A stretch of 64,000 nucleotides of DNA from Burkholderia diffusa (GTDB lineage: Bacteria > Pseudomonadota > Gammaproteobacteria > Burkholderiales > Burkholderiaceae), in the NCBI RefSeq assembly GCF_902499115.1, contig NZ_CABVPN010000006.1, positions 1-64,000 of the forward strand. Reading direction: 5' to 3'. The stretch's first letter is position 1. Every line of letters begins with the position of its first letter. Below the pieces are notes generated by a model that was given only the letters and a program-made list of their open reading frames with translations, was not told where the DNA came from and did no database searches. Position numbers and translations under genes: made by a program. Positions 8,872 through 17,365 of this stretch are shown here, piece after piece.

Positions 8872-9564
8872 TCAGTGCCGCGCGGGCAGCGACAGGCGCT
8901 TTTCGTACCAGCGCTGGACCCATTCGAGAATCTGGCACAGCACCCAGTAGACAGCGGCGGCGGCCAGGTACAGCGGCAGCGGCTGGTAGGTCGCCGCGAT
9001 CACTTCCTGTGCGCTGCGCAGCAGTTCGGTCACGGTGATCACCGATACGAGCGACGTGTCCTTGATCAGGCTGATCAGGCTGTTCGACAGGCTCGGCACC
9101 GCGATGCGCAGTGCCTGCGGGCCGATCACGTAGCGCAGCGTCTGCCCCCACGACAGCCCGAGGCTGTAGGACGCGAGCCACTGGCCGCGGTGAATGCCGT
9201 TGATCGCGCCGCGCATGCTTTCGGACATGTAGGCGGCGACGTTCGCGGACAGTGCGATCACGCCGGCCGGCGTCGGGTCGAGCGAGATGCCGAGGCTTGG
9301 CAGCCCGTAATAGATGACGAAGATCTGCACGAGCAGCGGCGTGCCGCGCATCAGGCTCACGTACGCGCGCGCGAGCCCCGCGAGCGCGTTGACCCAGATG
9401 CGTTCGAAGCCGTCGAGCGGCTCGCTTTGCCGGATGCCCATCATCGCGAGCACGACGGCGCCGAGCAGGCCGAACACCATCGACAGCACGGCGAACTTGA
9501 CGGTCAGCACGGCACCCTGGGCGAGCACCGGCAGCGATTGGACGAGCAGGGACGTTGTCGACAT
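8872..9564 (-). CDS. Amino-acid ABC transporter permease (polar amino acid / cystine type)
   Basis: The 230-aa permease of the His/Glu/Gln/Arg/opine family has five or so membrane helices. The EAA loop is QTLRYVIGPQALRIAVPSLSNS (about 138-159). The tail LIKDTSLVSVITVTELLRSAQ resembles cystine permeases (TcyL/YecS). It is read after the binding-protein gene on the same strand, with a hairpin in between. No ATP-binding gene is beside it, so the ATPase must be encoded elsewhere. Cystine specificity is an inference. Confidence 0.85.
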   Translation of the reverse strand: MSTTSLLVQSLPVLAQGAVLTVKFAVLSMVFGLLGAVVLAMMGIRQSEPLDGFERIWVNALAGLARAYVSLMRGTPLLVQIFVIYYGLPSLGISLDPTPAGVIALSANVAAYMSESMRGAINGIHRGQWLASYSLGLSWGQTLRYVIGPQALRIAVPSLSNSLISLIKDTSLVSVITVTELLRSAQEVIAATYQPLPLYLAAAAVYWVLCQILEWVQRWYEKRLSLPARH

Positions 9565-9617
9565 GGAATACGAAGCGAATGCGTGCGCGAAAGCGCAATC
9601 ATAAACCGGACCGATAA

Positions 9618-9649
9618 AACAAAGGGCGGCATCGTTTCGGATGCCGCCC
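9618..9649 (-). terminator. Attenuating hairpin between binding protein and permease
   Basis: GGGCGGCATC (9624-9633) pairs perfectly over ten bases with GATGCCGCCC (9640-9649). On the minus strand a T-rich TTTGTTTT follows. It sits between the substrate-binding gene and the permease and probably lowers permease expression relative to the binding protein. Confidence 0.6.
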
Positions 9650-9686
9650 TTTCCGGCCCGCCGTCAGGCGGGAAACAGAGGCGTGC

Positions 9687-10481
9687 TTACTTGATCGGCT
9701 TCGTCACGTCGATGCCGAACCACTTGTCCGAGATCTTCGTGAACGTGCCGTCGGCTTCGAGTTGCGCCATCGCGTCGCCGATCGCCTTCTGGAACTTCGG
9801 GTTGCCCTTCTTGAACGGGATGCCCGACGGGTTCGCCGAGCCGACGTTCGCGCCCGGGCGCAGCGGCAGTTGCGAGTTCTTCGTCAGGTACGCGAGCATC
9901 AGGCGGTCGTTGAGCGCCGCATCGAGACGGCCGGCGGCGAGGTCGCGCAGGTACTCCGGCGCGCCCGGGTACGTCTTCACGTCGACGCCGGGCACCGACT
10001 TCGCCATGTCCATGTAGTTCGTGCCGAGCGCGACGCCAAGCTTCTTGCCCTTCAGGTCGTCGAGCGACTTGAACTGGCGCGTGTCGTCCTTGCGCTGGAT
10101 CAGCTGAGCGGACGAGTACGTGTACGCGGGCGAGAAGTCGAGCGTTTCCTTGCGCTTGTCGGTGATGCCGACCTGATTGGCGATCACGTCGAACTTGCCG
10201 GCCTGCAGGCCCGCGATGATGCCGCTCCATTCGGTCGTGACGAACTCGGTCTTCACGCCAAGCTTCGCGGCGACGGCCTTCGCGATGTCGACGTCGAAGC
10301 CGACGAGTTCGCCTTGCGGATTCTTCGAGTTGAACGGCGGGAACGTACCTTCGAGGCCGACGCGCAGCGTGCCGCGTTGCTTCACCTCGTCGAGGAGGTC
10401 GGCCGCATGCGCGGTGGCGGCAGCGAACGACGTCCCGATCAGGCCGGCGACCAGCAGCTTCTTCAGCAGCGAAATTTTCAT
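9687..10481 (-). CDS. Amino-acid (cystine-type) ABC transporter substrate-binding protein
   Basis: The 264-aa product starts at MKISLLKKLLVAG (10481), the first Met that gives a clean Sec signal ending AAATAHA. The SBP family 3 fold shows RGTLRVGLEGTFPPFNSK (about 35-52), GELVGFDVDIAKAVA (about 55-69) and DVIANQVGITDKRKETLDFS. The sequence resembles FliY/TcyJ, the cystine-binding protein, more than glutamine or arginine binders. It is the first gene of the minus-strand pair with the permease at 8872. pyrD lies upstream in the same orientation. Confidence 0.87.
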   Translation of the reverse strand: MKISLLKKLLVAGLIGTSFAAATAHAADLLDEVKQRGTLRVGLEGTFPPFNSKNPQGELVGFDVDIAKAVAAKLGVKTEFVTTEWSGIIAGLQAGKFDVIANQVGITDKRKETLDFSPAYTYSSAQLIQRKDDTRQFKSLDDLKGKKLGVALGTNYMDMAKSVPGVDVKTYPGAPEYLRDLAAGRLDAALNDRLMLAYLTKNSQLPLRPGANVGSANPSGIPFKKGNPKFQKAIGDAMAQLEADGTFTKISDKWFGIDVTKPIK

Positions 10482-10583
10482 CGTGTGGGCTTCCTTGCCC
10501 CAGCGGGGCGCTTGATTCTGAATGTGAAGTCGATCATAGCAAAAACACAATCGACATCTAAATATCGTTTGATTATAGCTATA

Positions 10584-11621
10584 TTACGCGGCGCGTTCGT
10601 GCGCGATCGCCTTCACGCATTCGGCGACGAGCGCAGGGCCGCGATAGATGAAGCCCGTGTACAGCTGGACGAGCGACGCGCCGGCCGCGAGCTTCGCGCG
10701 TGCGTCCTCGCCCGAGAAGATGCCGCCGACGCCGATGATCGGCACCGCGCTGCCGACTTCGGCATGCAGCTTGCGGATCACTTCGTTCGATGCGTCGAAC
10801 ACCGGGCGGCCCGACAGGCCGCCGGCCTCGTCCGCGTGCGGCAGGCCCTGCACGGCTGCGCGCGACAGCGTCGTGTTGGTGGCGATGACCGCTTCGATCT
10901 TGTGGCGCAGCAGCGTATCGGCGATTTCCTTGACCTGCTCGTCGTCGAGATCGGGTGCAATCTTCAGCGCGAGCGGCACGAGCTTGCCGTGCAGGTCGGC
11001 GAGGCGCTGCTGCTTGTCCTTCAGCGCGGCGAGCAGCGCGTCGAGCTCGCCCGCGCCCTGCAGCTGGCGCAGGTTCTTCGTGTTCGGCGACGAAATATTG
11101 ATCGTCACGTAGCTCGCGAACGGATACACGCGCTCGAGGCAGTACAGGTAATCCTCTGCGGCGCGTTCGATCGGCGTATCGGCATTCTTGCCGATGTTCA
11201 GGCCGAGGATGCCGCGGTAGCGGGCGGCCTGGACGTTCTTCACGAACTGGTCGACGCCGTGGTTGTTGAAGCCCATCCGGTTGATCAGCGCTTCGGCCTG
11301 CGGCAGGCGGAACATCCGCGGGCGCGGGTTGCCCGGCTGCGGGCGCGGCGTGACCGTGCCGACCTCGATGAAGCCGAAGCCGAGCGCCGCGAGGCCGTCG
11401 ATGGCCGCGCCGTCCTTGTCGAGGCCGGCGGCGAGGCCGACCGGGTTGCGGAACGTGAGCCCCATCACGGTGCGCGGCGCATCGGGCACGCGGGCCGACA
11501 GCGCGCAGGCGAGGCCAGTGCGGCCGGCCGCGCCGAGCGCGCGCAGCGTGAGGTGGTGAGCGTCTTCAGCATCCATCTTGAACAGGGATGCGCGGGCCAG
11601 CGGATAGAGGGAACTGAACAC
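10584..11621 (-). CDS. pyrD: Dihydroorotate dehydrogenase (quinone), class 2
   Basis: The 345-aa FMN enzyme oxidises dihydroorotate to orotate in pyrimidine synthesis and passes electrons to quinone at the inner membrane. The start is GTG at 11621 (family start MFSSLYPLARASLF); an ATG 33 bases upstream would add an atypical leader. The N-terminal membrane-associating helices are typical of class 2. Motifs include NPVGLAAGLDKDG (about 59-71), the active-site region NISSPNTKNLRQLQ (about 172) and the FMN phosphate loop GVGGIFSGEDA (about 300). Confidence 0.95.
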   Translation of the reverse strand: MFSSLYPLARASLFKMDAEDAHHLTLRALGAAGRTGLACALSARVPDAPRTVMGLTFRNPVGLAAGLDKDGAAIDGLAALGFGFIEVGTVTPRPQPGNPRPRMFRLPQAEALINRMGFNNHGVDQFVKNVQAARYRGILGLNIGKNADTPIERAAEDYLYCLERVYPFASYVTINISSPNTKNLRQLQGAGELDALLAALKDKQQRLADLHGKLVPLALKIAPDLDDEQVKEIADTLLRHKIEAVIATNTTLSRAAVQGLPHADEAGGLSGRPVFDASNEVIRKLHAEVGSAVPIIGVGGIFSGEDARAKLAAGASLVQLYTGFIYRGPALVAECVKAIAHERAA

Positions 11622-11800
11622 GGGAATTGGGCGGACGGCCGGAATGAATGACAACCCGCTATTTTACCGGGAGTTGTGCGGCAAGGGCGGGCTTCGCTTC
11701 ATGGCGGCCCGCGGCGACGGTCGCCGTGCCGCGCGTCAGCCGCTTCATGACCGGGACGGACGCGCGCCGCTCTCGTGCAACCACGCCGGTGTCGCTCACG

Positions 11801-12631
11801 TCAGCCCGACCCGGAATGTCCACCGGGCAGCGGCGCGCGGGCGAGTGCCGCGTCGACCGGCGGCAGGTCGACCCGATCCGGATCGAGCACTTTCCAGCGG
11901 CCGTCGAGCAACCCTTCGAGCGGATGGAAGTTTGCCTTGTAGGCCATCTTCGGGCTCTCGCGGATCCAGTATCCGAGATACACGTACGGCAGGCCGAGGC
12001 TTTTCGCCTGTTCGATCTGCCACAGGATGTTGTACGTGCCGTAGCTCGTGTGCTGGTCGTCCGGCTCGAAGAATGTATAGACCGACGACAGTCCGTCGCC
12101 GAGGATGTCGATCATGCTGACCATGCGCAGCTTGCCGGGCTCGCCGCCCGGCGCGTCGAGGTCGCGGAATTCGACGAGGCGCGAATTGATCCGGCTCTGC
12201 AGCAGGAATTGCTCGTACTGGTCGCGGCTGTCGCGATCCATGCCGCCGCCTGCGTGGCGCGCCGACTGGTAGCGCATGTAGAGCGCGTAGTGCTCCTCGT
12301 CGTAGTGCAGCGGCGAGACCGTCGCGACGAGCGCGCGGTGCCGCTTCCACATCCGGCGTTGCGTGCGCGACGGCTTGAACGCGCCGACCGGCACGCGCAC
12401 CGGCACGCAGGCGCGGCAGCCGTCGCAGTATGGACGATAGGTGAACACGCCCGAGCGCCGGAAACCGGCCTTCACGAGCTCGGTATAAATATCGGAATTG
12501 ATCAGGTGGCTCGGCGTCGCGACTTGCGAGCGCGCGACGCGGCCGTCCAGATAGCTGCACGGATAGGGCGCCGTTGCATAGAATTGCAGCGCCGAAAGCG
12601 GTGAAAGCGGCAGCTCAGTCGGGTGAGTCAT
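11801..12631 (-). CDS. bpt: Aspartate/glutamate leucyltransferase (bacterial protein transferase)
   Basis: The 276-aa member of the ATE1/Bpt family conjugates Leu from Leu-tRNA to N-terminal Asp or Glu, creating a degron for ClpS/ClpAP. The N-terminal region has the family Cys motif (APYPCSYLDGRVARSQ near 30, YCDGCRACVPVRVPVG near 70). The C-terminal GNAT-like domain has YVYLGYWIRESPKMAYK near 225. It is 33 bases downstream of aat on the same strand. Older annotation calls it arginyl-tRNA transferase. The aat-bpt pairing is known in other proteobacteria. Confidence 0.93.
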   Translation of the reverse strand: MTHPTELPLSPLSALQFYATAPYPCSYLDGRVARSQVATPSHLINSDIYTELVKAGFRRSGVFTYRPYCDGCRACVPVRVPVGAFKPSRTQRRMWKRHRALVATVSPLHYDEEHYALYMRYQSARHAGGGMDRDSRDQYEQFLLQSRINSRLVEFRDLDAPGGEPGKLRMVSMIDILGDGLSSVYTFFEPDDQHTSYGTYNILWQIEQAKSLGLPYVYLGYWIRESPKMAYKANFHPLEGLLDGRWKVLDPDRVDLPPVDAALARAPLPGGHSGSG

Positions 12632-12664
12632 GGGCAGCTCTCGATGCAGGGAGGGAGTGCCGCG

Positions 12665-13429
12665 CTAGCGCTCGATCCCGGAGGGGGCGGCCGGTTCTGC
12701 GGGGCCCGTCAGTGCGGCGAGCGCGCGCTTGTCGAACTGCCACGGAATCGGCGGTTCGGCTACCGCGCGGCGCACGTGAGCGACAAAGGCCTTGCGTGCG
12801 ATCTCGCGGCCGCCGAGCGACGCTAGATGCGACGTATTCTGCTGGCAGTCTATCATCTCCAGCCCCTGCTCGCGAAGATGGGCGACGAGCGTCGCCAGTG
12901 CGATTTTCGACGCATCGGTGGCATCCGCGTACATCGATTCGCCGAAAAACATCCGTCCGAACGCGACGCCGTAGAGGCCGCCGACGCGGCGCCCGTCATG
13001 CCACGTCTCGATGCTGTGCGCGTTGCCGGAACGATAGAGCGATGTATACGCGTCGATGATTTCGGCCGTGATCCAGGTGCCGCGCTGCCCGCGACGCGGC
13101 GCCTGCGCGCACGCGCGCATCACGCCCGGAAAGTCGTGGTCGACGCGCACTTCCCACGCGGGGTCGCGCAGCACGCGCCTGAGCGTCTTGCGCAGCGACG
13201 GGGACACCTTGAATTCGGCTGGCACGAGGACCATCCGCGGGTCGGGGCTCCACCACAGCACGGGTTGACCGTCCGAATACCACGGGAAGATGCCGCGCAG
13301 GTAGGCCTCGATCAGGCGCGACGGTAGCAGGTCGGCGCTCGCGGCGAGCAGCCCCGGCGCGCCGGTCGCCGGACCGAGCGCGCGTTCGATGGGCGGAAAC
13401 GGATCGTCCGGGCCGAGCCAGGGGACCAT
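12665..13429 (-). CDS. aat: Leucyl/phenylalanyl-tRNA--protein transferase
   Basis: The 254-aa enzyme attaches Leu or Phe to N-terminal Lys or Arg for the N-degron pathway. The start is ATG 13429 (MVPWLGPDDPFPPIE); the frame stays open upstream only by overlap with the NUDIX gene. The signature GIFPWYSDGQPVLWWSPDPR lies near residues 46-65, and GGLYGVAFGRMFFGESMY near 150. A C-terminal tail of about 25 residues rich in Ala/Pro extends beyond the catalytic domain. It is the middle gene of NUDIX-aat-bpt. Confidence 0.95.
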   Translation of the reverse strand: MVPWLGPDDPFPPIERALGPATGAPGLLAASADLLPSRLIEAYLRGIFPWYSDGQPVLWWSPDPRMVLVPAEFKVSPSLRKTLRRVLRDPAWEVRVDHDFPGVMRACAQAPRRGQRGTWITAEIIDAYTSLYRSGNAHSIETWHDGRRVGGLYGVAFGRMFFGESMYADATDASKIALATLVAHLREQGLEMIDCQQNTSHLASLGGREIARKAFVAHVRRAVAEPPIPWQFDKRALAALTGPAEPAAPSGIER

Positions 13430-13440
13430 GGGGCGCGGGC

Positions 13441-13986
13441 TCAGCCGTTGCGCAGCGAGCGGAAGATATCGCCGGTATGCACGCCGTAGTCGCCGGCGGC
13501 GCGATCGGCGAAGAAGAAGCGCAGCGTCTGGCTGACGGTCGGGAACGCGATTTCGTCCCACGGAATGTCGGCTTCGTCGAACAGCTTGACTTCGAGGCTT
13601 TCCTCGCCGGCCTCGTAAGCCGGATCGGTGAGCCGCGCCAGATAGAACAGGTGGACCTGGTGCACATGCGGCACGTTGAGGAGCGTGAACAGGTTCTGCA
13701 CCTCGACGCGTGCGCCGGCTTCCTCGAGCGTTTCGCGTGCGGCGGCCTCGGCCGTCGTCTCGCCCATCTCCATGAAGCCCGCCGGCAGCGTCCAGAAACC
13801 GTAGCGCGGTTCGATCGCGCGGCGGCACAGCAGCACCTGTTCGCCCCAGACCGGCACCGTGCCGACCACGTTACGCGGATTCTGGTAATGGATCGTGCCG
13901 CAGTGATCGCAGACGAAGCGCTCACGGTTGTCGCCCTGAGGAATGCGCGCGATGACTTCGTGACCGCAGACGGAGCAGAATTTCAT
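13441..13986 (-). CDS. NUDIX hydrolase with N-terminal zinc ribbon
   Basis: The 181-aa protein starts with a four-Cys zinc ribbon (CSVCG at 4-8, CDHCG near 26). The complete NUDIX box GFMEMGETTAEAAARETLEE lies about 70-89, so the enzyme should be active and hydrolyse a nucleoside diphosphate derivative such as NADH, ADP-ribose or FAD. The ribbon resembles NudC, but the protein is shorter. It ends 11 bases before aat on the same strand, so the three genes are probably one transcript. The exact substrate is unknown. Confidence 0.88.
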   Translation of the reverse strand: MKFCSVCGHEVIARIPQGDNRERFVCDHCGTIHYQNPRNVVGTVPVWGEQVLLCRRAIEPRYGFWTLPAGFMEMGETTAEAAARETLEEAGARVEVQNLFTLLNVPHVHQVHLFYLARLTDPAYEAGEESLEVKLFDEADIPWDEIAFPTVSQTLRFFFADRAAGDYGVHTGDIFRSLRNG

Positions 13987-14113
13987 GTCGAGTGGGAGGG
14001 ACGAGGTGATGCGAGTGTATCACCGGGGCGGGGCATTCTTGAACGCGAGCGCATGCGCGCGGCGTGCGGTGCGAAGCACAACGTGTGATGCGCGGAATCG
14101 GGCGCCGAAAAAC

Positions 14114-14142
14114 AAAAAGCCCGGCACTGAGCCGGGCTTTTT
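14114..14142. terminator. Bidirectional hairpin with A- and T-tracts
   Basis: AAAAAGCCCGGC and GCCGGGCTTTTT form a perfect symmetrical stem with loop ACTGA. It can terminate the tRNA-fMet transcript on the minus strand. Confidence 0.8.
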
Positions 14143-14158
14143 GCATGAATCGGGACGT

Positions 14159-14235
<77 letters not shown>

Positions 14236-14251
14236 TCCGTCGAAGAAATGA

Positions 14252-14280
14252 ATTATATGGACTATCCGGAACGCTTGCAA
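14252..14280 (-). promoter_or_regulatory. Promoter of tRNA-fMet copy 1
   Basis: On the minus strand TTGCAA (14280-14275), 17 bases, then TATAAT (14257-14252) lie 16 bases before the tRNA. Confidence 0.7.
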
Positions 14281-14451
14281 GCACTTTCTGACAATCGCGT
14301 TGCAATCGCCGGCGGGGCGCTTGCAGGGCCGGTACGGCAGGCGCGTGAGCTAGAATCGAGCGGTTTGCTTGTGTCGTTCATTCCTGCAGCGGGGTCGCGC
14401 GCGAATTGCGCCGGTGCCGTTGCAACACTTGACTACTGCATCGACGGATTC

Positions 14452-14949
14452 ATGGACATCGCTCACGATCTGCAATCGATCGGCGCGCAGGAACAGGCGC
14501 TTGTGTTTCCCCATTTCGACCCGGCTCGCGCCTGGGCGCTCGGCAACCGGATGCATGCGCTCGCGACGTCGCGCGGTCATGCAATCGCGATCGACATCGT
14601 CACGTTCGGCCAGCCGCTGTTTTATGCGGCGCTCGCCGGTGCGACCCCCGACAACGCCGACTGGGTGCGCCGCAAGCGCAACGTCGTCGCGCATTTCCGC
14701 CGCAGCTCGTATGCGATCGGCCTGCGCATGCAGCAGGCCGGCGTCACGCTCGCCGAGAAGCACGGACTGCCGATCTCGGAATATTCACCGCACGGCGGCG
14801 CGTTTCCGCTGACTGTCGCGGGGGCCGGCGTGATCGGCTCGATCACCGCATCGGGGCTGCCGCAGCGCGCGGATCACGAGTTCGTCGTCGAAGCGCTGTG
14901 CGCCGAGCTTGGGCAGGACTACGCCGTGCTGGCACTTGCAAGGAGCTGA
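14452..14949 (+). CDS. UPF0303 / GlcG-HbpS-like heme-degrading-domain protein
   Basis: The 165-aa product starts at MDIAHDLQSIGAQE. The frame is open for 68 codons upstream, but that part overlaps the tRNA promoter and looks non-coding. The family pattern is clear: ALVFPHFDPARAWALGNRMH, DIVTFGQPLFYAALAG, DNADWVRRKRNVVAHFRRSS and SEYSPHGGAFPL. Members are called UPF0303 or heme-degrading domain proteins by similarity to HbpS. A biochemical role for this subfamily is not firmly established. It is followed after three bases by an SMR transporter, so the two are likely cotranscribed. Confidence 0.85.
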   Translation: MDIAHDLQSIGAQEQALVFPHFDPARAWALGNRMHALATSRGHAIAIDIVTFGQPLFYAALAGATPDNADWVRRKRNVVAHFRRSSYAIGLRMQQAGVTLAEKHGLPISEYSPHGGAFPLTVAGAGVIGSITASGLPQRADHEFVVEALCAELGQDYAVLALARS

Positions 14950-14952
14950 GCG

Positions 14953-15291
14953 ATGCAGCTTCCGGGTTACGCATGGCTCGCGATCGCGATCGTCGCGGAA
15001 GTGGTCGGCACGTCCGCGCTGCGCGCGGCGGACGGTTTCACGCGCTTCTGGCCGTCGGTGCTCGTCGTGGCCGGTTACGGCATCGCGTTCTACTGTCTGT
15101 CCCTCACGTTGCGCACGATGCCCGTCGGCATCATCTATGCCGTGTGGTCGGGTGCCGGCATTGTGCTGATCACGCTCGTCGCGATGCTGCTCTATCGCCA
15201 GGTGCCGGACCTGCCGGCCGTGATCGGCCTCGGGCTGATCATCTCGGGCGTCGTGGTGCTGAACCTGTTCTCGAAGATGCAGGCGCACTGA
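14953..15291 (+). CDS. Small multidrug resistance (SMR) family transporter
   Basis: The 112-aa protein has four membrane helices and the conserved membrane-embedded Glu in helix 1 (IVAEVVGTSALR, Glu16). WSGAGIVLITLVAM lies in helix 3 and a short charged tail follows. It works as a dimer exchanging protons for cationic drugs, or guanidinium in the Gdx branch. The residues here look closer to EmrE-type exporters, but substrate cannot be fixed. It follows the UPF0303 gene directly. Confidence 0.9.
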   Translation: MQLPGYAWLAIAIVAEVVGTSALRAADGFTRFWPSVLVVAGYGIAFYCLSLTLRTMPVGIIYAVWSGAGIVLITLVAMLLYRQVPDLPAVIGLGLIISGVVVLNLFSKMQAH

Positions 15292-15313
15292 GCGTGCGCC
15301 CGCGATATGCCGG

Positions 15314-16471
15314 ATGACTCACATGACCGATTCCACTTCCGCGTCCGCGGAATCCGCCCAGCCCGATGTCCGCGCGTATGTCGCGAACCGCATCGGCTAT
15401 CTCGAACTGAACCGGCCGAAGGCGCTGAATGCGCTGTCGGTCGGGATGATCCGGCTGATGCAGCAGGCGCTCGACGCGTGGCGCGACGACGCCGACGTGG
15501 TCGCCGTCGTCGTGCACAGCCCGCATCCCCGCGCGTTCTGCGCGGGCGGCGACGTGCGTTTCTTCCACGACGCCTGGCAGCGTGACGACCGCGATGCGGT
15601 CGATACGTTCTTCATCGAGGAATACACGCTCAACCATACGATCTTCACCTATCCGAAACCGTACATCGCGTTGATGCACGGCGTCGTGATGGGCGGCGGC
15701 ATGGGCATTTCGCAGGCGGCACGGCATACGGGCGGCCTGCGTGTGGTCACCGACTCGACGAAGATGGCGATGCCCGAAACGCGCATCGGCCTGTTCCCCG
15801 ATGTCGGGATGAGCTGGTTCCTCGCGCGCACGCCGGGCGCGATCGGCGCCTATCTCGCGGTGACCGGCGCGACGCTCGACGCGGCCGGCGCACTGTATGC
15901 GCAGCTTGCCGACGCATACCTGCCCGATGCCGCGTTGCCGGCGCTGTTCGATACGCTGCGCAGCGCGCGCATCGACAGCGGCGCACAGGCGGTCGCGTGC
16001 GTGGCCGACGCGGCCGCGTCGCACAAGGTCGTGCCGACGCCCGACATGTCGGCGCTGGCCGACGCGCGCGCCGGGATCGACCGGCATTTCGCTCAAGCCG
16101 ATATCGGTGCGATCCTCGCATCGCTCGACGCCGAGCAGGATTGCGCCGCGGTCGACGGATGGGTCGGGAAGGCGACCGATGCGATGCGCAGCCAGCTGTC
16201 GCCGCTGTCGATGGCCGTATCGCTCGAAGTCGTCGAACGGGCGCGCGGGGCGACGATGGCCGATTGCCTGCGGCGCGACCTCGACCTCACGCGTTCGACG
16301 TTCGCGCACGGCGACGTGATCGAAGGCGTGCGCGCGCTGATCGTCGACAAGGACCATCAGCCGGCCTGGCGTTTCAAGTCGATCGCCGATATCGACCGCG
16401 CCGACGTCCTCGCGATGTTCGACAGCCCGTGGACGCCCGACACGCATCCGCTGCGCAACCTGAAGGACTGA
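15314..16471 (+). CDS. Enoyl-CoA hydratase/isomerase family, 3-hydroxyisobutyryl-CoA hydrolase-like
   Basis: The 385-aa crotonase-fold protein is longer than plain enoyl-CoA hydratases (about 260) and has the C-terminal extension of HIBCH-type hydrolases of valine catabolism. Oxyanion-hole motifs are FCAGGDVRFFHD (about 75) and MHGVVMGGGMGISQ (about 118-131), with PETRIGLFPDVGMSWFL near 155. HIBCH is typically followed by a small-subunit ring in this way. No other valine-pathway gene is nearby. A second possible start is the Met four codons in. Confidence 0.85.
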   Translation: MTHMTDSTSASAESAQPDVRAYVANRIGYLELNRPKALNALSVGMIRLMQQALDAWRDDADVVAVVVHSPHPRAFCAGGDVRFFHDAWQRDDRDAVDTFFIEEYTLNHTIFTYPKPYIALMHGVVMGGGMGISQAARHTGGLRVVTDSTKMAMPETRIGLFPDVGMSWFLARTPGAIGAYLAVTGATLDAAGALYAQLADAYLPDAALPALFDTLRSARIDSGAQAVACVADAAASHKVVPTPDMSALADARAGIDRHFAQADIGAILASLDAEQDCAAVDGWVGKATDAMRSQLSPLSMAVSLEVVERARGATMADCLRRDLDLTRSTFAHGDVIEGVRALIVDKDHQPAWRFKSIADIDRADVLAMFDSPWTPDTHPLRNLKD

Positions 16472-16497
16472 CGCGCCGCGGTATCGACGCGAAAAGC

Positions 16498-16534
16498 AAA
16501 AAGGCCGCCTGCATCGTGTGCAGGCGGCCTTTTC
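16498..16534. terminator. Bidirectional terminator
   Basis: GGCCGCCTGCA and TGCAGGCGGCC form an 11-base stem flanked by an A run and a T run. It lies between the convergent hydrolase gene and the membrane-protein gene at 16596. Confidence 0.85.
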
Positions 16535-16595
16535 ATTTGAGGATGCCGACCCGGCCTGGCGGCAGTGGGCCGGGGGCCTTGCAGCAAGACGTGCG

Positions 16596-17036
16596 TTATT
16601 CGTCGCCGGCGTCGTCCGACATGAACGCGCGCATGAACACGAGCGCGCCGAAGCCCCAGACCGCGTTCGCTGCGAAACCGGCGGCGAGCACCGGCATCAT
16701 GTTGCCCGACGGCCAGATCCCGCGCAGCGGATCGATCGCGAATACGCGGGCGGCCGTCAGCACGATGCCGCCGAACACCAGCGCGCCGATCCACGGCGCC
16801 TCACGATCCGGCGTCACGCGCAGCAGCCACGCCATCGGAATCGCGCAGCACGCGCTGATCAATGCGTTCGCAACAAATTCAGGAATGCCGAGCGGCGCGA
16901 ACGGTTGCGTGGAGAACCCGGTGGCGGCGATCAGGTCGGCCGTATGCAGGAGCGCGAGCGTCGCTTCGCGAAAGAAGAGGGCGGCCAGGAAGCCGGACAG
17001 GAACGGCAGGATGACTTTCTGCATCGGTGAGTGCAT
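16596..17036 (-). CDS. Small integral membrane protein, function unknown
   Basis: The 146-aa, strongly hydrophobic protein has about four predicted helices (VILPFLSGFLAALFF, ALISACCAIPMAWLL, WIGALVFGGIVLTAA, MMPVLAAGFAANAVWGFGALVF). The start is Met at 17036 or the Met four codons on (17024). A TATAAT-like -10 element lies upstream at 17096-17091. It runs convergently with the hydrolase gene and divergently from ssuD. I do not recognise the family. Confidence 0.7.
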   Translation of the reverse strand: MHSPMQKVILPFLSGFLAALFFREATLALLHTADLIAATGFSTQPFAPLGIPEFVANALISACCAIPMAWLLRVTPDREAPWIGALVFGGIVLTAARVFAIDPLRGIWPSGNMMPVLAAGFAANAVWGFGALVFMRAFMSDDAGDE

Positions 17037-17365
17037 TGCACGCGCGGCCGGCCGGGGCCGTCCGGGCGAAGTTATTCGGATAGGTGCGTCATTATAGGGC
17101 CCGGCCGACGCGATATTCGCTGGAGCGTCGTGCTAATCACGAAAGCGGAAAACCTAAGCTCAAAAAAATCGTTCCAAAGCCCTGCAGCGATCCATAGACT
17201 GATTTCCCAGAAACAGCCGTGCAATAGCGTACTCGCCCGCGGCACGGCCTGACCGGCGAGCCATCCCGATTCGAACGCACACCATGCATGCGTCGCTCAT
17301 CCGCGACGCGAGCAGGGGCTCGTTTTATCCAGATTCCGGCAAGAACAGTCAAGCAGGAGCAGCAG
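17037..17365. other. Divergent intergenic region upstream of ssuD
   Basis: The 329 bases hold no convincing gene. The part at about 17130-17240 is markedly more AT-rich than its surroundings and includes A-tracts. That is what is expected of a promoter bound by a CysB-type LysR regulator ahead of a sulfonate operon. No remnant of ssuE or ssuA was seen here. Confidence 0.4.
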
